Of a stretch of DNA of 64,000 nucleotides, positions 34,307 to 43,224 are shown one piece after another. Origin of the DNA: Bradyrhizobium sp. AUGA SZCCT0283 (GTDB lineage: Bacteria > Pseudomonadota > Alphaproteobacteria > Rhizobiales > Xanthobacteraceae); assembly GCF_018130385.1 (NCBI RefSeq), contig NZ_JAFCLU010000023.1:1-64000 (forward strand), in the 5' to 3' direction. The notes below the pieces were generated by a model. That model made no database searches. It was not told the origin of the DNA and worked only from the letters and a program-made list of their open reading frames with translations. The position numbers and the translations under genes are program-made. Numbering within the stretch: the first letter of the stretch is position 1; every line of letters starts with the position of its first letter.

Positions 34307-34974
34307 ACGACGCGGCGCCATTGCTCGCAATCGACAATCTTGTCGTCGAGATACAGTCGATGCCGGCATTGCGCGGCTTTACAATGCACGTCGCGAAAGG
34401 CGCCATGGTCAGTCTGGTGGGCCGTAACGGCGCGGGCAAGACGACGCTGATGCGTTCGATCATGGGGCACCTCACGCCGGCCAGGGGCATGGTGCGGTTC
34501 GAAGGCAGCGACCTTTCGTCCCGTCCACGCTATGCGCGCGCGGCACTCGGGATCGGCTATATGCCGGAGGATCGCTGCCTGGTGCCCCAGTTGACGGTCG
34601 AGGAAAACATCATGTTGCCGTTGTGGGTCGCGGAGCATCTCGACCGCAGGGCCCGGCTCGACTTCGTCTATGAGGTGATCGGCGAACTCGCCGAGATGCG
34701 GCAGCGCAAGGCGTTATTGCTGAGCGGAGGACAGCAAAAACTGGTCGCGCTCGGCCGGGCGCTTGCCATTGGCACCAAGTGCCTGCTGCTCGACGAGCCG
34801 TTCGAAGGCATCGCGCCGGCGCTGTCGGAACGGCTGTCGGAGGTACTTGCATCCCTCAAGGGCAAGGATCTGACCTTGCTGATGTCGCAATCGGACCTGA
34901 ATCACTCGCGTGGGCTGATTGACGCGGAATTCACGATTGAACGTGGCGCCAATCCCGTACCTGCCAGTCAATGA
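34303..34974 (+). CDS. livF: Liv-type ABC transporter ATPase (LivF)
   Basis: A 223-residue ATPase. Walker A is GRNGAGKTT, the signature is LLSGGQQKLVALGRA and Walker B is CLLLDEPFEGIAP. The usual H-loop position reads LMSQSDLNH, without the normal His, so catalysis may depend on the LivG partner. It is the last gene of the Liv operon and convergent with the Crp/Fnr gene 51 bp away. Confidence 0.9.
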   Translation: MNDAAPLLAIDNLVVEIQSMPALRGFTMHVAKGAMVSLVGRNGAGKTTLMRSIMGHLTPARGMVRFEGSDLSSRPRYARAALGIGYMPEDRCLVPQLTVEENIMLPLWVAEHLDRRARLDFVYEVIGELAEMRQRKALLLSGGQQKLVALGRALAIGTKCLLLDEPFEGIAPALSERLSEVLASLKGKDLTLLMSQSDLNHSRGLIDAEFTIERGANPVPASQ

Positions 34975-35025
34975 GTCCAGAGCGTCCGGACTTCACTGCC
35001 CGCCTTCGCGACGTGCATCGCCGGC

Positions 35026-35769
35026 CTATTCGCCGTCGTGTCCCGCCCCTGCCTCTGCCATTTCACGAAGCGTCTCGGCATTCAGCACAACGATGGCACC
35101 GTGCTCGAGGCGCACCAAGTCGCGCCCTGCCCAGGCGCGCAACTGCTTGTTGATGCTCTCCCGGGTCATGCCAACCATCTCGCTGATCTCCTGCTGCGTG
35201 ATCGCGATGGTTCGGCCCTGCGGAGCAGAGGTGTGCTTTTCGGACAGGCGAAGCAGCGCACTGGCCAGCCGTCCTGGCAGATTCTGCAGGATAATCTGCT
35301 CGACCTGATCGCTGGTCGATCGCAACCGCTCGCAGAGCAATTCGATGAATTTCATTGCCAACGCCGGCTGAGCCTTCACAAAGGGGATGAACTCGCGCCG
35401 GTCGATGACGAAGAGTTCGCAATTGCTGTTTGCGATGGCGTCAGTCGAGCGGGGTTGTCCGTCGAGCAGCGCGATCTCGCCGAAAATTTCCCCAGGCCCA
35501 ACAATGTTCAGGATCGCGTTGCGGCCATCCGGCGAGGAAATGCTCATCTTCACCGTACCCGAAATGACCGCGTACAGGCTGTGGCCGGGATCCCCTTTGG
35601 AAAACAGCGTGGCGCCCCGCTTCAGCGTGGCGTGTTTGGCGTAACGGCAGAGCTGCTCGAAAGCCTCCGGCTCGAGGTCGGCAAAAATCGGGTGCTTGCG
35701 CAAGACCGACAGTTTGCTGCTCGAGAATCCGTGAGCTTCACCCGTCCTTTGTTGAGGCACGCCAGTCAA
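35026..35769 (-). CDS. Crp/Fnr-family transcriptional regulator
   Basis: A 247-residue regulator. The N-terminal cyclic-nucleotide-binding-type beta roll spans about residues 30 to 145: GHSLYAVISGTVKMSISSPD, then GEIFGEIALLDGQPRSTDA. The C-terminal Crp HTH has ITQQEISEMVGMTRESINKQ. No cluster-binding Cys set like that of Fnr is seen, so a Crp-type ligand is more likely. It is followed by the convergent Liv operon; its targets are unknown. Confidence 0.88.
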   Translation of the reverse strand: MTGVPQQRTGEAHGFSSSKLSVLRKHPIFADLEPEAFEQLCRYAKHATLKRGATLFSKGDPGHSLYAVISGTVKMSISSPDGRNAILNIVGPGEIFGEIALLDGQPRSTDAIANSNCELFVIDRREFIPFVKAQPALAMKFIELLCERLRSTSDQVEQIILQNLPGRLASALLRLSEKHTSAPQGRTIAITQQEISEMVGMTRESINKQLRAWAGRDLVRLEHGAIVVLNAETLREMAEAGAGHDGE

Positions 35770-35822
35770 ACTCCAGGGGACACGGGATTACCGCTCTTCC
35801 GTAATCAACGCTGGTCAGCTTT

Positions 35823-36202
35823 TCAACCGGAAAGCATCAAAACGCGTCTATTTGGCGGCCGAAAGGCGAAAACCATGCCCAGCGTTAACGCTCCAATAAC
35901 CGTGGAACCTGCGACAAGATGGTACAGCCAATCGAGCCGGGGCGCTTGCTGCTGCAGCATCCATCCGCCGGCCAATACGACAGGCAACCCTCAACAGGCT
36001 GACAAGCAGCGGAGCCGTCGCCCGTCCCCATCCCTGATAGGCGGAAAACAGTATCACAAATGCGGCCATGAACCCGTAAACCATGCCGGTCGCGTAGAAA
36101 TAGCCGGATGCCGCAAAGACGACTCCTTCGACATTGGTAAAAAGACCTGCGATCGATCTTCCCGAAAACGCAACTCCGAGTCCGATTGCCGCCGTCGGCG
36201 GG
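35823..36202 (-). pseudogene. MATE-family efflux transporter, C-terminal relic with frameshift
   Basis: Starting at the stop codon of the Bug gene and reading left, one frame gives AIGLGVAFSGRSIAGLFTNV, then MVYGFMAAFVILFSAYQGWG, and ends in LLVSLLRVA near 36000. The continuation RLDWLYHLVAGSTVIGALTL with VFAFRPPNR is in another frame. Together they match the last helices of a MATE transporter. The N-terminal two thirds are missing and the Bug gene abuts the break, suggesting a rearrangement. Confidence 0.68.
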
Positions 36203-37171
36203 CTATTCCTTGGCGATTCCCATTTCCTTGATCACGCGCTCATACTTGGCGAGCTGATCGCGCGTCATGGCGCGCAACGCCTCGGCCGAACTGCCGCGCA
36301 CCGCGAAGCCCAGCTCTTCAAGTTTGCGGCGCACTTCGGGATCGCCGACGGCCTTCAGCACCTCGGCATTCAGGCGGGCAATGATGTCCTTCGGGGTGCC
36401 GGCAGGGGCCAGAATTGCAAACCATGAGTTGAAGAGGAAGCCGGGCAGTCCGGATTCCGAGACGGTCGGCACATCAGGGAATTGCGGCAATCTCTTCTCG
36501 GTGGTCACCCCGATCAGCCGGAGTTGACCGCCGCGCACCAGCGTTGCGACCGTGCCCAGGCCCTGGAAGCCGACGGGAATTTGGCCGGCGGCAATGTCGG
36601 TCGCGGCCTGGGTGGCGCCCTTGTAGGGCACATGCGTCAGCGATATGCCGGCAGCCGATGCGAACATCGCCATCGCCAGATGCTGTGGGCTTCCCGGCCC
36701 GCCCGAGCCATAATCGATCTTCCCGGGCGCGGCCTTCGCGGCCGCGATCAGATCCGCTGCGCTCTTGAAGCTGGCCTGATTGTTGGCAACCAGCCCCCAT
36801 TCCACTGTCGCAACCAGCGATACCGGCTCGAAATCCTTCAGAATATCCCATCGCATCTTGGACTGCAGGTTCGGCACCATGGTCATGACGCTGTCGTTGA
36901 ACCCGCCAATCGTGTAGCCGTCCGGTTCGGCGCGGGCGACGGCCTCGGCTCCGATCAGCCCCGACGCGCCCGGCTGGTTCAGGATCACGATCTGCTGGCC
37001 CATATTGTCGGCCATCTTCTGGGTCACGATCCGCGCGGCGACGTCGACAGCACTTGCCGCGGCAAGAGGCACGATCATCTTGATCGGCCGGTCGGGATAA
37101 CTCCCCTGCGCAATCGCTTGGTGGCTTGAGAACAGCGCGAGTGCCGGAATCAGCAAATGGAACAGACGCAT
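36203..37171 (-). CDS. Bug-family tripartite tricarboxylate transporter receptor, second orphan
   Basis: A 322-residue Bug receptor from ATG 37171, which follows GGGGAAATGT. It has a signal peptide (LFHLLIPALALFSSHQAIA). Family blocks are SYPDRPIKMIVPLAAASAVD, GQQIVILNQPGASGLIGAEA, IDYGSGGPGSPQHLAMAMF and THVPYKGATQAATDIAAGQI. The usual GG of the first binding loop is AAS here. No membrane partners adjoin. It lies beside a MATE relic. Confidence 0.87.
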   Translation of the reverse strand: MRLFHLLIPALALFSSHQAIAQGSYPDRPIKMIVPLAAASAVDVAARIVTQKMADNMGQQIVILNQPGASGLIGAEAVARAEPDGYTIGGFNDSVMTMVPNLQSKMRWDILKDFEPVSLVATVEWGLVANNQASFKSAADLIAAAKAAPGKIDYGSGGPGSPQHLAMAMFASAAGISLTHVPYKGATQAATDIAAGQIPVGFQGLGTVATLVRGGQLRLIGVTTEKRLPQFPDVPTVSESGLPGFLFNSWFAILAPAGTPKDIIARLNAEVLKAVGDPEVRRKLEELGFAVRGSSAEALRAMTRDQLAKYERVIKEMGIAKE

Positions 37172-37315
37172 ACATTTCCCCCTGACCGGGCAGACTTGCG
37201 CAATTGCAGCCGCCTCTCTTGAGGAAAGATTGCGCTCGAACTCTGCGCTTTGCAATCGGTCCGGAACGTGGACTACCCCCGGGGCAGCGAATGCCGACCA
37301 AGGGGCGCGCGGTGA

Positions 37316-38155
37316 CTAAAGGAGCTTGCCGTCCGGTCCAAAAAACGGATGCGGGCCGTCAAAGCTACCTATGGGGACTTGATGGGTGACGACCGTGCCG
37401 AATCCCTCGCCCGGAAACCAGCTATGGAGATGGAAGGCGGGCGGCTCGACCTTGAAGGAGGGTTCGCGCAGTTCGGCCAGATCGAGATCGACGGCATGGT
37501 TCGGGGCCGGGCAGATTGTGGTCGGCACGCCCGCAAACATGGTCAGTGTCGCGCGATGGACATGCCCGGTTGCGATCAGCTGCACGCGGGGATGACGGCG
37601 CACGATGGGCGCGAGATCGCCCGCGTTGAGGAGATTTTGGCGGTCCATGTGCCAAATGCCCGCCTTGAACGGGGGATGGTGCAAAAACAGCAGCGCCGGC
37701 CGGTGGGGCGACGAAGCCAGCATCCCCTCGAGCCATTGCAGTGTAGGCCCATCGAGTTCGCCATGCGGTTTTCGATGCACGCTTGAATCCAGCAAAAGCA
37801 GATCGAGGCCGGCGACCTCGATCTTCTGATTGAGCGGCCCGGACACGAAGGCGTACGAAGCGGAAGGAAACGCGGCCCGCATCAACTCGCGCGAATCGTG
37901 ATTGCCGGGAATACCGGCAAACGGAAGCTTTAGTGGCGCCAGCAGCCGCTTGAGATACTGATATTCTTCAGCCGTCGGCGTGTCGGCAAGATCACCAGAG
38001 ATCACCACAAAATCGGGTGTGGGGTCGAATTCGTTTAGTGTGGCAATGCATCGTTCGAGCGCCTTCGCTGTATCGACCTTGCCATAGGCAAGCGATCCCG
38101 GCGGCTTGATGTGCAGATCGGAAATCTGGGCAATATGAACCGGTTTTGGCGACAT
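37316..38155 (-). CDS. Metallophosphoesterase (class III phosphodiesterase/GpdQ-like)
   Basis: A 279-residue calcineurin-like phosphodiesterase. The metal ligands are all visible in order: QISDLHIKP, VVISGDLADT, GIPGNHDSR, LFLHHPPFKAG and IATGHVHRATLT. Length and motif spacing fit cyclic-nucleotide PDE and glycerophosphodiesterase (GpdQ) relatives. It is eight bases downstream of an ABC transporter ATPase gene and is the last gene of that operon, so the imported ligand may be a phosphodiester; this is inference. Confidence 0.86.
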   Translation of the reverse strand: MSPKPVHIAQISDLHIKPPGSLAYGKVDTAKALERCIATLNEFDPTPDFVVISGDLADTPTAEEYQYLKRLLAPLKLPFAGIPGNHDSRELMRAAFPSASYAFVSGPLNQKIEVAGLDLLLLDSSVHRKPHGELDGPTLQWLEGMLASSPHRPALLFLHHPPFKAGIWHMDRQNLLNAGDLAPIVRRHPRVQLIATGHVHRATLTMFAGVPTTICPAPNHAVDLDLAELREPSFKVEPPAFHLHSWFPGEGFGTVVTHQVPIGSFDGPHPFFGPDGKLL

Positions 38156-38163
38156 CGACCTTC

Positions 38164-39225
38164 TCAGTTCTCGGGCGGCAACAGGCGGACGGCGTCCGGC
38201 GAAATTGACAATCCGATCCGTTCGCCCAACCTGACTCGAACCGTATTAGGCGCGTCGACGGTGAGCAACCTGTTGGACGCGCCACTGACGACCAGCCGTT
38301 GCCTGTCACCGATGAAGCTCACGCTGTCGACAGTGCCCGAAAGCGACGCACTTCCGGCTGACGTGACGCGAATGGTTTCGGGGCGGATCATCGCGACCGC
38401 CGCCGGCATGTCCACATCGCAGTGAATCGGCTGCCGTCCGCCCGGCAACACGAGGTAGCCGCCCTCGATGGCCGCTTCGACAATATTCGCGGCGCCAATG
38501 AATTCGGCGACAAAGCGACGTCGTGGCGTGAAGTAGATCTCGCGCGGCGTGCCTATCTGGGCAATCGCTCCCTTCTGCATGACGACGACACGATCGCCGA
38601 GCTCCATGGCCTCGGACTGATCGTGGGTCACATAAATCGTGGTGATACCGAGCGCGCGCAGCAAGCGATTCAGTTCGCCGCGCAGCCGGTCGCGCAATGC
38701 GGCGTCGAGCGCCGTCAGCGGCTCGTCGAGCAACAGGATGCCCGGTCGGATCGCAACCGCGCGCGCCAGCGCCACCCGCTGCCGCTGCCCGCCGGAAAGC
38801 TGGTCGATCCGGCGGTTCTCGAGCCCGGAGATGTTGGTCAGCGCCACCAGTTCGGCGACGCGTGCCGCCCGCTCCTTGTTCGGTATCCCGCGGATCTTCA
38901 GGCCATAGCCGATATTGTCCGATACGGTCATGTTGGGGAAAAGCGCGTAGGACTGGAACACCATGCCGACGTTGCGCCGCTCGATCGGCACCGCCGTCAT
39001 GTCCTTGTCGTCGAATAGCACTCTGCCGCCGGCATCGGGTAATTCGAGGCCGGCGATGATACGCAGCATGGTGGTTTTGCCGCAGCCGGAGGGGCCGAGC
39101 AGCACCAGGGTTTCACCACGGGCGATCTCAAGCGTTGCGGGTTCGAGCGCGCGCGTTCCGTCGGCAAAGGTCTTGCCGCAGGCCTCGATACGCACCGAGG
39201 CGCCGTGTCCGGCCTGCGCACTCAT
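38164..39225 (-). CDS. ABC transporter ATPase (PotA/FbpC-like)
   Basis: A 353-residue importer ATPase with a C-terminal TOBE region. Walker A is LGPSGCGKTT, the signature is LSGGQRQRVALARA, Walker B is ILLLDEPLTALDA and the H-loop is IYVTHDQSEA. TOBE-type sequence follows residue 240 (VAMIRPETIRV). It is coupled to the upstream permease by a 4-bp overlap. With two permeases and a binding protein it forms a complete iron, polyamine or phosphonate-type importer. Confidence 0.9.
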   Translation of the reverse strand: MSAQAGHGASVRIEACGKTFADGTRALEPATLEIARGETLVLLGPSGCGKTTMLRIIAGLELPDAGGRVLFDDKDMTAVPIERRNVGMVFQSYALFPNMTVSDNIGYGLKIRGIPNKERAARVAELVALTNISGLENRRIDQLSGGQRQRVALARAVAIRPGILLLDEPLTALDAALRDRLRGELNRLLRALGITTIYVTHDQSEAMELGDRVVVMQKGAIAQIGTPREIYFTPRRRFVAEFIGAANIVEAAIEGGYLVLPGGRQPIHCDVDMPAAVAMIRPETIRVTSAGSASLSGTVDSVSFIGDRQRLVVSGASNRLLTVDAPNTVRVRLGERIGLSISPDAVRLLPPEN

Positions 39226-40007
39226 CTCTTCTGTTCCTTCTCGGCAAACAATTGCATGGCAACCAGCAGCGGAATGATCATCACGAAGAAGATCAACGTA
39301 TAGGCCGACGCCACTTCCAGCCGCATCGAGGCGTAGCTATCAGCGAGCCCGATCGGCAGCGTCTTGGTCAGTGGCGTGTGCAGCATCCAGGTCAGGTTGA
39401 ATTCGCCTAGCGACAGCGTCACCACCATCAGGCTGCCTGCCAGTATCCCCGGCACGGCGTTGGGCACGATCACATCGCGGAAGCGCCGCCATGGCGATGC
39501 GCCAAGCGACGCCGCGCCCTCGTCCAGCGTCTTGATGTCGACGGTCGCGAATACGGCCATCACCGACCGCACCATGAACGGCATGGTGAAGATGACATGG
39601 CCTGCAAGAATGAACAGCCAGGAACGGCGGAAGTCGCCAAAACCGCCATAGGTCAAGAGCAGTGCCAGCGCGATGGCCAGCCCGGGGATCGCGAGCGGCA
39701 AGGTGATGATCTCCTCGACAACGCGCGACAGGCGCCCTGCCCTTACATGCAAGGCATAGGCGGCTGGAACGCCTGCCGCGAGCGTCACGGCAAGCGTCGC
39801 AAAAGCGACCACGAATGACAGCAGAATTGTGCCGGCATAGAGCTCCCATACCTGCACGACCCATTGCAGGGTTACGCCGGACTGGATGCCGCGAAAGTAG
39901 TTCACCGTGACGCCGGCGGAAATCGACAGGATCGCCGGCACAACCAGGAATGCGGCGACCAGCAGTGTGAAAATGAGTTGGCCGGTGAAGATCAGGCGAT
40001 CACGCAT
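39222..40007 (-). CDS. ABC transporter permease (second)
   Basis: A 261-residue binding-protein-dependent permease from ATG 40007 (MRDRLIFTGQ); a longer frame to 40085 overlaps the other permease. About six helices are predicted. The EAA loop is DEGAASLGASPWRRFRDVIV, the site of contact with the ATPase. It follows the first permease stop by four bases. Confidence 0.89.
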   Translation of the reverse strand: MRDRLIFTGQLIFTLLVAAFLVVPAILSISAGVTVNYFRGIQSGVTLQWVVQVWELYAGTILLSFVVAFATLAVTLAAGVPAAYALHVRAGRLSRVVEEIITLPLAIPGLAIALALLLTYGGFGDFRRSWLFILAGHVIFTMPFMVRSVMAVFATVDIKTLDEGAASLGASPWRRFRDVIVPNAVPGILAGSLMVVTLSLGEFNLTWMLHTPLTKTLPIGLADSYASMRLEVASAYTLIFFVMIIPLLVAMQLFAEKEQKR

Positions 40008-40011
40008 GGCC

Positions 40012-40827
40012 TCATCCAGTCGCCGCAACGGCGCTTCCGCTGAAGGAACGTGCAAGCGCAAGAATGAACCAGGTGATGATGCCAAGCCCGACCGACAGCG
40101 CGGCCGAGATCGAGAAGTTCGCGGCCAGCGTGAATTCGGTATAGATCAGCATCGGCAGTACATCGATGTTCGTCGCCAGAGTAAACGCCGTTCCGAACGC
40201 ACCCATCGCGGTCGCAAACGCAATGGCGCCGGAGGCGACGAAGGCCGGCGCCAGTGCCGGCAGAACGACATCGCGCTGTACCGCCCACGGGCCCGCGCCG
40301 AGCGAACGCGCGGCTTCTTCCAGGCCGACATCGAGCTTCTGTACCGCGGCCATAATGGTAAGAATGACTCGCGGGATGGAAAAATACAGATAGCCGAGAA
40401 ACAGGCCGTAGATCGAATAGGCAAAGACCAGCTTCTCACCAAACAGGCGGTTGGAGAAATCGCCGATCAGGCCCTGTCGCCCGGCGAGAAGAATGATCAT
40501 GAAGCCGACCACCACGCCGGGAAACGCCAGCGGAAAGGTCAGCATCGCAATCAGGACGGCGCGCCCGGGAAAACGATGCCGCTGCAGGAACATCCCCGCA
40601 ACCGTCGCTACGATAAGGGTCACGACGGTGGTCGCGGCGGCGAGCAGAACCGTGTTGACGAGGGTCGCGCGGTAACGCGGCTCACTCAGGATCGCGAGAT
40701 AGCCCGCCAGCCCCTGCGGGCCTTCCGCGCCGGTCACGACCAGCCGTACCATCGGCAGCAGAAAGAACGCCACCGTCAGTACCGCTAGCGGCAGCAGGCA
40801 AAGCCAGACAAAGGACTTATGTGACAT
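40012..40827 (-). CDS. ABC transporter permease (first)
   Basis: A 271-residue permease from ATG 40827 (MSHKSFVWLCLLPLAVLTVA). Six helices are predicted. The EAA-type loop is GLEEAARSLGAGPWAVQRDV. It lies between the binding-protein gene (37 bp upstream) and the second permease. Like FbpB/PotB-class subunits it lacks any extra domain. Confidence 0.89.
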   Translation of the reverse strand: MSHKSFVWLCLLPLAVLTVAFFLLPMVRLVVTGAEGPQGLAGYLAILSEPRYRATLVNTVLLAAATTVVTLIVATVAGMFLQRHRFPGRAVLIAMLTFPLAFPGVVVGFMIILLAGRQGLIGDFSNRLFGEKLVFAYSIYGLFLGYLYFSIPRVILTIMAAVQKLDVGLEEAARSLGAGPWAVQRDVVLPALAPAFVASGAIAFATAMGAFGTAFTLATNIDVLPMLIYTEFTLAANFSISAALSVGLGIITWFILALARSFSGSAVAATG

Positions 40828-40864
40828 CAGAAGAAAGCGCCCGAGCGAAGGGCACCATATTGCC

Positions 40865-41872
40865 TCAGCGGACCTCGGCGAGATAGCGGTCGACGAAGCC
40901 TTTTTGCTTGTTTTCCATCTGTCCCCAGTCGACGTTCTTCGCGCGCGCATAGTCGCTGTCAGGCAGGAACTTCTTCTTCACGGCTTCGGGCAGGTCGATC
41001 GGCCGCGCCGGGCGCAGGTAGGCGTTGGTCCAGATCGCCTGCCCCTTGTCGGACAACAGATAGTCCAACACCTTCTTGGCCTTGTCCTTGTCGGGCGCAT
41101 TCTTGACGAGGCCAACGACGTAGGGAAACACCACCGACCCTTCGCAGGGGATCACGAATTCAAAGTTGCCCTTTTCTGAATATTTCGCGCGATAGGCATT
41201 GAAATCATAGTCGAACAGAATCGGCATCTCGCCGGAGACAACCCGGGCGTAGGAAGTCTGCTTGGGAACGATCGGATCATTCTTCCGCAGATCCTTGAAG
41301 AAATTGATCGCGGGATCGAAGTTTGATTCGGAGCCACCGAGCGCCAGATTGATCGCGACCGCACCGACATAGCCGACCGCGGCCGACGACGGATCGAGAT
41401 AACCGACCATGCCCTTATAGTCGGGCTTCAGAAGATCCTTCCAGCAGGCCGGCACCGGCTTGCCGCCGAGCGCGTCCTTGTTCACGAACAGGCCAAGCGT
41501 GCCGGAATGAATCGTGGTCCAGTAGCCGTCGGCATCCTTCAGACCGGCGGGGACCTGGTCCCATTTCGCCGGCTTGTAGGACTCTAGCGCATCCTGCGCT
41601 TTGGCCTTCATGCCGAAGGTGACACCGAAATAACCGATATCGCCGACAGGATTGCTCTTCTCGGCGAGGATCTGAGCCAGCGCCTGGCCGGAATTCTTGT
41701 TGTCGTGCGGGATGTCGTAGTTGAGATCGGCCTTGATCGCCTTGAGCATCGAAGCCCAGTCGGCCCATTCCGGCGGGCAATTGTAGCAGATGACGTCGGC
41801 CGCTTTGGCGGACTGCCAGGGCGCAATCAGGGACAGCGCGAGCAAGGCAAGTACAAAACGGACGGTCTTCAT
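40865..41872 (-). CDS. ABC transporter substrate-binding protein
   Basis: A 335-residue periplasmic receptor with signal peptide VRFVLALLALSLIAPWQSAK. The mature part starts ADVICYNCPPEWADWASMLK and has HSGTLGLFVNKDALGG, then KDLLKPDYKGMVGYLDPSSA, typical of the Fe/polyamine/aminoethylphosphonate receptor class. Two Cys near the mature N-terminus may form a disulfide. It is the first gene of a five-gene operon ending with a phosphodiesterase. Confidence 0.88.
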   Translation of the reverse strand: MKTVRFVLALLALSLIAPWQSAKAADVICYNCPPEWADWASMLKAIKADLNYDIPHDNKNSGQALAQILAEKSNPVGDIGYFGVTFGMKAKAQDALESYKPAKWDQVPAGLKDADGYWTTIHSGTLGLFVNKDALGGKPVPACWKDLLKPDYKGMVGYLDPSSAAVGYVGAVAINLALGGSESNFDPAINFFKDLRKNDPIVPKQTSYARVVSGEMPILFDYDFNAYRAKYSEKGNFEFVIPCEGSVVFPYVVGLVKNAPDKDKAKKVLDYLLSDKGQAIWTNAYLRPARPIDLPEAVKKKFLPDSDYARAKNVDWGQMENKQKGFVDRYLAEVR

Positions 41873-42057
41873 GGGTCACTCCGGTTTAGGGCGGCAATTG
41901 ACAATCTCATCACCAACCGGTGTGCAAGTATAGGCCGCGCATGAAGGTTTTGCGACAAGGCATTTTGCTGTGCAGCAAATGTCCCCGGCGCCACCCGTAT
42001 TCAGCAATTTTGTCGGCCAGCGATTTCCGGTAGCATCCGGCGCGAGAGGATACGCCC

Positions 42058-43212
42058 ATGTACCAACCTTCAGGCGTGAAGACATCGCCGGCACTTCCCA
42101 TTCCCGACCGGATGAAGGCATGGGTGCTGGGCGACCCGGAGCAGCTGTTGCTGCTTGAAAAACCCGTGCCCGTTCCGGCACGCGCCGAAGTCCTGATCCG
42201 CATCGACGCGGTTGCGATCTGCGCCACCGATCTCGAAATCATTCATTCCGGATCACCGGCCAGCATCGAAGGCGGCCTGCCCTTCAATAAGAATTTCACG
42301 CCGGGCCACGAGTATATGGGCACGGTTGCCGCGCTCGGACTCGACGTCGACGAATTCGAGATCGGAGAGCGGATCAGCGTGGAGATCCACGCCGGCTGCG
42401 GCCAGTGCAAGCGCTGCCGCCAGGGCATGTATACGTCGTGTCTGAACTACGGGAAGCCGGAGAAAGGCCATCGCGCTAACGGCTTCACGACAGACGGCGG
42501 CTTTGCCGAATATGCCGTCAATCACATCAATACACTGGCGCGGGTGCCCGACACGATGAGCGACGCCGAGGCGACGCTGGTCGTCACCGCGGGTACCTCG
42601 ATGTATGGGCTGACGGAGTTGGGAGGGTTGGTTGCAGGCGAGAGCGTCGTGGTGATCGGCCCGGGGCCGATCGGACTACTCGCGGTGGCTGTTGCCAAGG
42701 CGCTCGGCGCCAGCCCGGTCATCCTGACCGGGACGCGCAACAGAAGATTGGCGATCGGCCGGGAGCTCGGCGCCGATCGCGTCGTCAATATCAACGACGA
42801 GGACGCGGTTGAGGTGGTCAGGCACCTCACCGGCGGTATCGGCGCGGACTATGTGGTCGAGTGCGCCGGCACCGAGGCGACGATCAATCAGGCCATTCAC
42901 ATGACCAATCGCGGCGGGAAAATCTGCCTCGCCGCGTTCCCGCACGACCCAGTCACGATGGATCTTGCGCATCTCGTGAAGAACAATATCTATGCCTATG
43001 GAATTCGTGGCGAAGGCCGCAGCGCCACCCGCCGCGCCATGGCGCTGATGGCGGAGAAGCGTTTCGACGCAACGAAAATCCATACCCACACATTTCCGTT
43101 GGCCGATCTGCCGACTGCGCTGCGATATGCCCGCGAGCGCGTCGACGATGCGATCAAGGTGGTTGTCACCAACCGGCAGGCGGGCGCGATCGCGAGTGCG
43201 GCAGCCGAATAG
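42058..43212 (+). CDS. Zinc-dependent alcohol dehydrogenase (MDR family)
   Basis: A 384-residue medium-chain dehydrogenase. The catalytic zinc ligands are in AICATDLEI and FTPGHEYMG. The structural zinc is bound by HAGCGQCKRCRQGMYTSC. The NAD-binding site is VVVIGPGPIGLLAVAVAKAL. It is divergent from the ABC operon across 185 bp, and its end lies 12 bp from the convergent crotonase. Alcohol or polyol oxidation is likely; the substrate is unknown. Confidence 0.9.
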   Translation: MYQPSGVKTSPALPIPDRMKAWVLGDPEQLLLLEKPVPVPARAEVLIRIDAVAICATDLEIIHSGSPASIEGGLPFNKNFTPGHEYMGTVAALGLDVDEFEIGERISVEIHAGCGQCKRCRQGMYTSCLNYGKPEKGHRANGFTTDGGFAEYAVNHINTLARVPDTMSDAEATLVVTAGTSMYGLTELGGLVAGESVVVIGPGPIGLLAVAVAKALGASPVILTGTRNRRLAIGRELGADRVVNINDEDAVEVVRHLTGGIGADYVVECAGTEATINQAIHMTNRGGKICLAAFPHDPVTMDLAHLVKNNIYAYGIRGEGRSATRRAMALMAEKRFDATKIHTHTFPLADLPTALRYARERVDDAIKVVVTNRQAGAIASAAAE

Positions 43213-43224
43213 CGCGAACGGCAA

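Noticed and set aside
35038..36231. 397-codon plus-strand frame opposite the Crp/Fnr gene and MATE relic
   Set aside because: It crosses unrelated genes and has no recognisable domain.
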